64,000 nucleotides of DNA from Craterostigma plantagineum (Eukaryota > Streptophyta > Magnoliopsida > Lamiales > Linderniaceae), in the NCBI GenBank assembly GCA_027422505.1, contig JAPQWV010000051.1:3377501-3441500 (forward strand), written 5' to 3'. A model generated the notes under the pieces. The model had not been told where the DNA came from and did no database searches. It was given only the letters and a program-made list of their open reading frames with translations. The position numbers were made by a program, and so were the translations under genes. Position 1 is the first letter of the stretch, and every line of letters begins with the position of its first letter. Of the stretch, positions 59,501 to 64,000 are shown piece by piece.

Positions 59501-60964
59501 TCCGACGATTGTATTTAAATTTTGGCAACCATGAGCAACGAACAATAGAGCCAATACTGTGCTTCAAAGACTTGTCATGATATGGGTCTCTCGAATTTGT
59601 ACGAAATATCTTCAATTTCGATCGAATCGGGATTCAATTTTCACCGTGTTTTAATTATTTGACTCAAAAGAATTCGAGAAACTTACCCATAAAATTGAAC
59701 ATTCGAGACCTGAATAACATGATAAACCATCTAAGACACACCCAACTTGGTTTGGTGCAGGTCGTGCAGATGGAAATAATATATACGATCGATTGTTTCG
59801 ATCGTGTTTCCACTGTTACGGTGATAACATATATTTGGCAAAGGGTACCAAATTCAGCTTACTCAAACCTTTAAATTAGTATATACACCATAACCAATAC
59901 CAGTTAACTGTATTACGGTGACTGATGCCTGACAATCCATACCATGTTTAGGGAACAGTTGTTTAGGCAACAATCCGGCGATTTTAAATTTTGGCAAACC
60001 ATGAGCGACGAACGATAGAGCCAATAGTGTGCTTCAGTGATTTGTTTAGGATATGTGTCTCTCGAATTTGTACAAAATATCTTCAATTTTGACCGAATCA
60101 GGATTTGATTTTCACTGTGTTTGATTATTTGCGTCAAAAGAATTCGAAAATTTACCCGTAAACATCGAACATTCGAGACCTGAATAACATGATAAACCGT
60201 CTAGGACACATACCAACTTGGTTTGGTGCAGGACGTGCGTTCGTGCAGATGGAAATAATATATACGATCGATTATTTCGATCGAATTTCCATTGTTGTAA
60301 TTATACCAGATAATTGGCATTCGGTACCAAATCTAGTTTAAAGATACCTTTAAATCAGTATATATACCATATGCCAGCTCACAAATACCAATTAACTGTT
60401 TTAGGGTAACAGATGCATGGCGATCCATACCACGTTTCGGGAACAGATGTTTAGCCAACAATCTGACGATTTTAAATTCTGGCAAACCATGAGCGACGGA
60501 CAATAGAGCCAATACTGTGTTTCAATTGTTCGGGTTATGGGTCACTCGAATTTGTACAAAATATCTTCAATTTCGACCGAATCGAGATTTGATTTCGTCG
60601 TGTTTTTATTATTTAACTCAAAAGATTTCGAGAAATATATAATCGAACATTTCGAGACCTGAATATCGAAATAAACCCTCGTGGATAGATCACGTTTCGT
60701 TTTCGAGGATCGTTCGAAAGATCTGCGAGTTTTTTATCATCAAAAGAATATTTTATTTACTTATTAATATGGTAACGATGGTAACAAAAAACTGGTTCTG
60801 GATACCACTTATTATACAACTTTGTAGGGGTATTTTGCTCAGATCAAGTATTTGGTCCTTTTCTCTAAACTTAAAAGATATTGGGTCCTTAAAACCGAAA
60901 TTTCTACTGATAGGACTTGAATCATGTTTTAAAACTTAAAGGGGGTCTGATTCGTAAAAGCCCC
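56531..60964. mobile_element. MULE-like non-autonomous element made of ~0.5-kb repeats
   Basis: Imperfect long TIRs: left AGGCCCCCTTAAG and later TTAAGGACCCA; right, on the other strand, CAGACCCCCTTTAAG and TTAAGGACCCA. It sits in a TTA repeat; TTATTATTA on both sides (56522-56530 and 60965-60973) is consistent with a 9-bp target duplication but is not decisive. No transposase. The interior consists of diverged long tandem repeats and short polyadenine tracts. 4.43 kb. Confidence 0.75.
56850..60700. repeat. Diverged tandem repeats of about 0.5 kb
   Basis: Three groups are visible. GTTGGAATAATGCTTCAAAC starts near 56860, 57455 and 57942. GAATGTTGATATCAA plus ATCAAAAGTCATGTAAACAC occurs near 58488 and 58975. 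AACCATGAGC followed by ACAATAGAGCCAATA or a close variant occurs near 59527, 59997 and 60486. Within groups the spacing is mostly 465-495 bp, with one interval near 595. Confidence 0.8.
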
Positions 60965-60973
60965 TTATTATTA

Positions 60974-61548
60974 TTATTATTATATGGGTTGATAAGAATA
61001 GCCCTAAAGAATTTTATTACAAGGGGCTTAGTAATAAACTATTTGATGCTAAATTTTCAATTTTTTATTCCTAATTGATGATCATGGAGGACATGGAAGC
61101 TTAATTAAAGGAACTAGTATTTTAGCACACCCGATGTGTGTGCAAATATATTAAATTATTTTATATGTTGAGCATCTTACGTTATAAATTAAGTTATTTA
61201 AAAATAATTTTAGTTTAAGGATAAATTTGTAATACATCAAAATTTTGAGGGTAAAATTGTAACTAAACAGTTAAGAGTAAAATTAGAAATTACATGTTAA
61301 ATGGACATACCAAAATTGGTTATAGATAGATAAATGCTTTATAAAAAGGATTCCAAACTACAGTGGTCATATTTGCAATTAATTCTAATACGGAACTAGT
61401 TTTGCAATTTTGACAGTCAACCCCATGGTGGACGACGTCGTTTGGCCTCACATCACACATACATTGAGACTCGATTGGCGACCAATTTAATTGGCAATTC
61501 TGCACATACACCAAAGGAGGAAGCCGACGCCGAGCATCAAACTTAGAG
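60974..61548. promoter_or_regulatory. Upstream region of the MinE homologue
   Basis: AT-rich left part with no feature. The right part (about 61360-61548), with CACATACATTGAGACTCG and the less AT-rich stretch just before the ATG, should hold the promoter and leader. No motif was assigned with confidence. Confidence 0.4.
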
Positions 61549-62945
61549 ATGGCCATTTCAGGAGATATTAGGGTTTCTGCAGCTCTCAATCCGTACAAAT
61601 TCAACCCGCTTCGCTCTACCACGCACGGCCCGCCCTCCAAGGTTCTGTTCCCCGTCTAAAGCTGTAATTGTTCGCTAGTTAGCTCGGGCGGTTCTGAAAT
61701 TTGAGCTGCAACATGTTTGTAATTGATCTGAAATTTTCGTTCTCGAGAATACTTTACCCTTCGTAGTGCTTTTTTCTAGCTGAGGTAGATTGTAATTTTA
61801 TGATTCCTGTTTTTTCAGTGTGGCAAGCCATGGTAAATCGACATTCTATATCTTACTCATCTCACTCCCTGTCATTGCTTAACTTGCTTATGGGCACTCT
61901 GTTTAGCCCTCGTGTGCCTTTGGTTTGGATTCACTGGAACTTGATTTCTGCAAACCTTCTTGGTTGTTGAGTAATTCGCTCCATTTTACTGATTAAGGAC
62001 AGGTTTACCTTCTTCAATGCTATTTTACATATTCATCACATTATTGCCTGTTAGAAGCCAACCTTCGACAAAGGTATTATCTTCTCCAGAGATTCCTTAT
62101 TCGTTTTGTTCATACGATTACTGTTCCAAGTGTGGCAAGCCATGGTTAGTCGATTACTGCATAACTTGTTTATAGGCTCTGTGTTTAGCACTCGTTTGCC
62201 TTTGCTTTGTATTCGTCGGAACAAGATGTGTGCAAACCTTCCTGTCTGTTGATTAATTTGCTTCCTTTAACTGATTAAGGGCAGCTTTACCCGCTTCAAT
62301 GTTAGAAAGCAGCTTTCACAAAGGTAGTATCTGTGTTTCGTTTTGATCATTCGATTTCTTATTCTTCCGCATGAAACAGGTCGAACTATTCACCAGCACC
62401 CCATCGATTCCACCCCGACCATTGCTCGAAACCCACTCCCTTCGCTGCAGCTCAAAGTCTCAATCAAGAGAGTACAACCTTTCCTCAAACCCCTTCAGCC
62501 AAGAAATCGAAACCTTCCTCCTCAACACGATCACCATGAGCTTCTTCGACCGCCTAACCCTAGCCTGGAAGATCGTCTTCCCTTCCCCCAATCGAGGAAG
62601 AATTCCAATGCCAGGATCGCCAAGCAGAGGCTCAAGATGATCCTCTTCTCCGATAGGTGCGCTGTCAGCGACGAGGCCAAGCGAAAGATAGTGAGCAATG
62701 TCGTCAATGCCCTTTCAGACTTCGTGGAGATCGAATCCGAGGATAAGGTGCAGCTCAGCGTGTCGACCGACGCTGATTTGGGGACTGTATATTCGGTCAC
62801 TGTGCCCGTGAGGAGGGTTAGGTCTGAGTATCAGATGGACGACGAGAATGGGACGATTATGAACGTCGAGTACAAGGATCGAGGTGAGGTTTCGGGCTCT
62901 GTTGATGTTACTTTCGATTTCTATGTTCATGGGGATGAATTTTGA
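61549..62945 (+). CDS. MINE1: Plastid division topological specificity factor MinE, with apparent frameshift
   Basis: Exon 1 (61549-61641) encodes a Ser/Arg-rich start (MAISGDIRVSAALNPYKFNP) ending PSK. Exon 2 (62380-62945) continues VELF and forms a transit-peptide-like region, then the MinE domain: EIETFLLNTITMSFFDRLTL, AWKIVFPS. At the C5 run 62585-62589 the frame must shift by one (one base short) to continue as RKNSNARIAKQRLKMILFSD, RCAVSDEAKRKIVSNVVNAL, SDFVEIESEDKVQLSVSTDA and DLGTVYSVTVPVRR. The end, VDVTFDFYVHGDEF, fits the family. MinE directs MinD oscillation and FtsZ ring placement in chloroplasts. As written, translation would end early (SPSRGSR*), losing the topological specificity domain. 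A homopolymer sequencing error is as likely as a real mutation. Confidence 0.88.
61818..62335. repeat. Diverged tandem duplication within the MinE intron
   Basis: GTGTGGCAAGCCATGGT occurs near 61820 and 62133. The following sequence (TTAACTTGCTTATGGGC or ATAACTTGTTTATAGGC, then CTCTGTTTAGC or CTGTGTTTAGC, then TTTACTGATTAAGG or TTAACTGATTAAGG) is shared at a 313-bp offset. Confidence 0.75.
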
Positions 62946-63098
62946 GAGGAGTGTGGGAAATTGTGTGTTTGATGTGAAGTTGAAGTCTAACTATGGTTGT
63001 TGTCATCTTTTGAATCTTTGGTAGTTTTTTTGGTTAAGTTTCATTTCCTTTCCTTATAGGGAAATAAATTCCCCCTTACTTTTCCAACTGAAATTCTA
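62946..63098. terminator. 3' region of the MinE homologue
   Basis: Non-coding DNA after the stop codon with GGGAAATAAATTCC near 63060-63071, a plausible polyadenylation signal. Confidence 0.4.
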
Positions 63099-63516
63099 GG
63101 TGAACCTACAGAGAAATATCCATTTATATAAAAAATTTACAAGTCAGTACGCCTGTCAGAAAATTTTTATATAAGTACTCGTTCGATTTACAAGTCAGTA
63201 CCCCAGTCTTGAATTACCTTATTTTATGTGTATTATGTACCACGTCAAGCGTTATATGGTACTTATATATGGTACCTATATGCGTCCAATATGGTACATT
63301 AATTTGTTATATGATGAATCATTTTCTCACTGTATTATGTACCAAAACAATATGTTTCTCTATTATACCTACATGTGTTCTATGACGTACTTGTGGCGGA
63401 CCAGGTACCAATGTGCAAAAAAATTATTCTAATAGGTACCTACATATAAAAAAAGTCTGGCAGGGTACGGACTTGCGAATTTTCTATATAAATCGGTATT
63501 TTTTTGTAGATTCCCC
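63099..63516. mobile_element. MULE-type MITE with GTACC motifs
   Basis: 418 bp with inverted ends: left GGTGAACCTACAGAG...TTTACAAGTCAGTAC, right (other strand) GGGGAATCTACAAAAAAATA...TTCGCAAGTCCGTACC. A perfect 9-bp target duplication, GAAATTCTA, lies at 63090-63098 and 63517-63525. The interior has TATGGTAC and GGTACCTA motifs that recall the larger GTACC MULE family. No coding content. Confidence 0.9.
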
Positions 63517-63659
63517 GAAATTCTATTGTAAAATTAATTTGTGGTCCACTGTGCAAATAGAATTTCCTCAAATACTAACCATCAGATAATTCTTAGCTTC
63601 AACGATAATCATCTTGTACAACGTTATTCGAAATTTGGTGCATGAACGTGATTAATGTC

Positions 63660-63760
63660 ATGAAGATTTCTGGTCCGCCACAAGTACGTCATTGAACACA
63701 TGTAGGTATCATAGAGAAACATATTGTTTTGGTACATAATACAGTGAGAAATTTGGTGCA
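63660..63760. repeat. Inverted fragment of the neighbouring MITE interior
   Basis: TGGTCCGCCACAAGTACGTC through AATACAGTGAGAAA is the reverse complement of about 63328-63404 with few differences. It is probably part of a second, partly deleted family member that continues towards the window end. Confidence 0.75.
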
Positions 63761-64000
63761 TGAACAAATCAACACAATCTGTAGTATATTGGATCGAAAC
63801 GCTATCGGTCGAACAATAAACACAATCTGCATGGTACTTGGAACAGAAATCAATGCAAGGATTGCGTAGGCTCTAAATTAGAGTATTTGGACTATAATTT
63901 CCGTTTTGAATTTAAAGCTTTGAGTCGATGGAAACTAAAAAAAAAAAAGTACATAGTTGGTAATAAAAGATGTGATGAAAAACTCAAAACAAAGGCAATT
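63761..64000. other. Right edge; no feature recognised
   Basis: AT-rich DNA with a short poly-A run near 63938. It may belong to the second MITE copy or to flanking DNA, and the window stops before this can be seen. Confidence 0.3.

Noticed and set aside
62343..62590. Upstream extension of the second MinE frame (starting IIRFLILPHETG) as an alternative N-terminus
   Set aside because: It shows no MinE or transit-peptide character, while the other frame encodes the conserved EIETFLLNTITMSFFDRLTL segment. A frameshift explains the data better.

Overview
This is a plant nuclear segment, almost certainly from a eudicot. It has intron-containing genes whose products are plant-specific (a plastid-division MinE homologue, a plasmodesmal X8/CBM43 protein, a CLE peptide precursor, a mitochondrial PPR protein, a ZAT-type zinc finger with an EAR motif, a plant GH79 heparanase-like enzyme). 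It also has a eukaryotic tRNA-Pro and dense plant-type transposons (Copia LTR, Helitron, MULE, hAT, Stowaway). The species cannot be fixed from the sequence alone.

Layout. 1-13.1 kb: a tandem array of decayed GDSL esterase/lipase genes on the minus strand, each accompanied by a degenerate 2.57-kb Copia element. A block of at least 5.6 kb (1-5628) is repeated almost base for base at an offset of 7,348 bp (7349-12976). 13.1-18.8 kb: spacer, then a cluster of Helitron termini with exon-like debris, then a small MITE. 18.9-20.0 kb: a 1.1-kb foldback element. 21.1-23.3 kb: a gene for a nuclear-looking J-domain protein with an acidic N-terminus rich in SUMO-interacting-like motifs. 23.56 kb: tRNA-Pro(AGG). 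23.8-30.95 kb: a 7.15-kb Mutator-like element with a broken transposase and an OTU-protease-like region on the plus strand, a plant mobile domain gene on the minus strand, a TTA-rich tract between them, and palindromic arrays just inside both ends.

31.3-32.35 kb: a PDCB-like X8 protein gene (minus). 33.4-37.6 kb: a 4.2-kb non-autonomous MULE filled with GTACC-type minisatellites. 37.8-40.1 kb: a PPR gene. 41.3-42.65 kb: a C2H2 repressor gene. 42.96-43.8 kb: an hAT-like element. 44.4 kb: a CLE9/10-type peptide gene. 45-46 kb: nested MITEs. 46.5-51.9 kb: a second copy of the GTACC MULE family, inverted, carrying a 1.44-kb solo LTR. 53.85-56.46 kb: a GH79 heparanase-like gene. 56.5-61.0 kb: another MULE-like element built from roughly 0.5-kb repeats. 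61.5-62.9 kb: a MinE1 homologue with an apparent one-base frameshift. 63.1-63.5 kb: a short MULE-type MITE with a perfect 9-bp target duplication.

The cellular genes look like unrelated neighbours rather than a functional cluster. The shared story is structural: repeated insertion of MULE-type elements into AT-rich intergenic DNA, and recent unequal exchange in the GDSL array. The most unusual single object is the 7.15-kb MULE with transposase, OTU and PMD parts. The gene observation most worth checking is the MinE1 frameshift.
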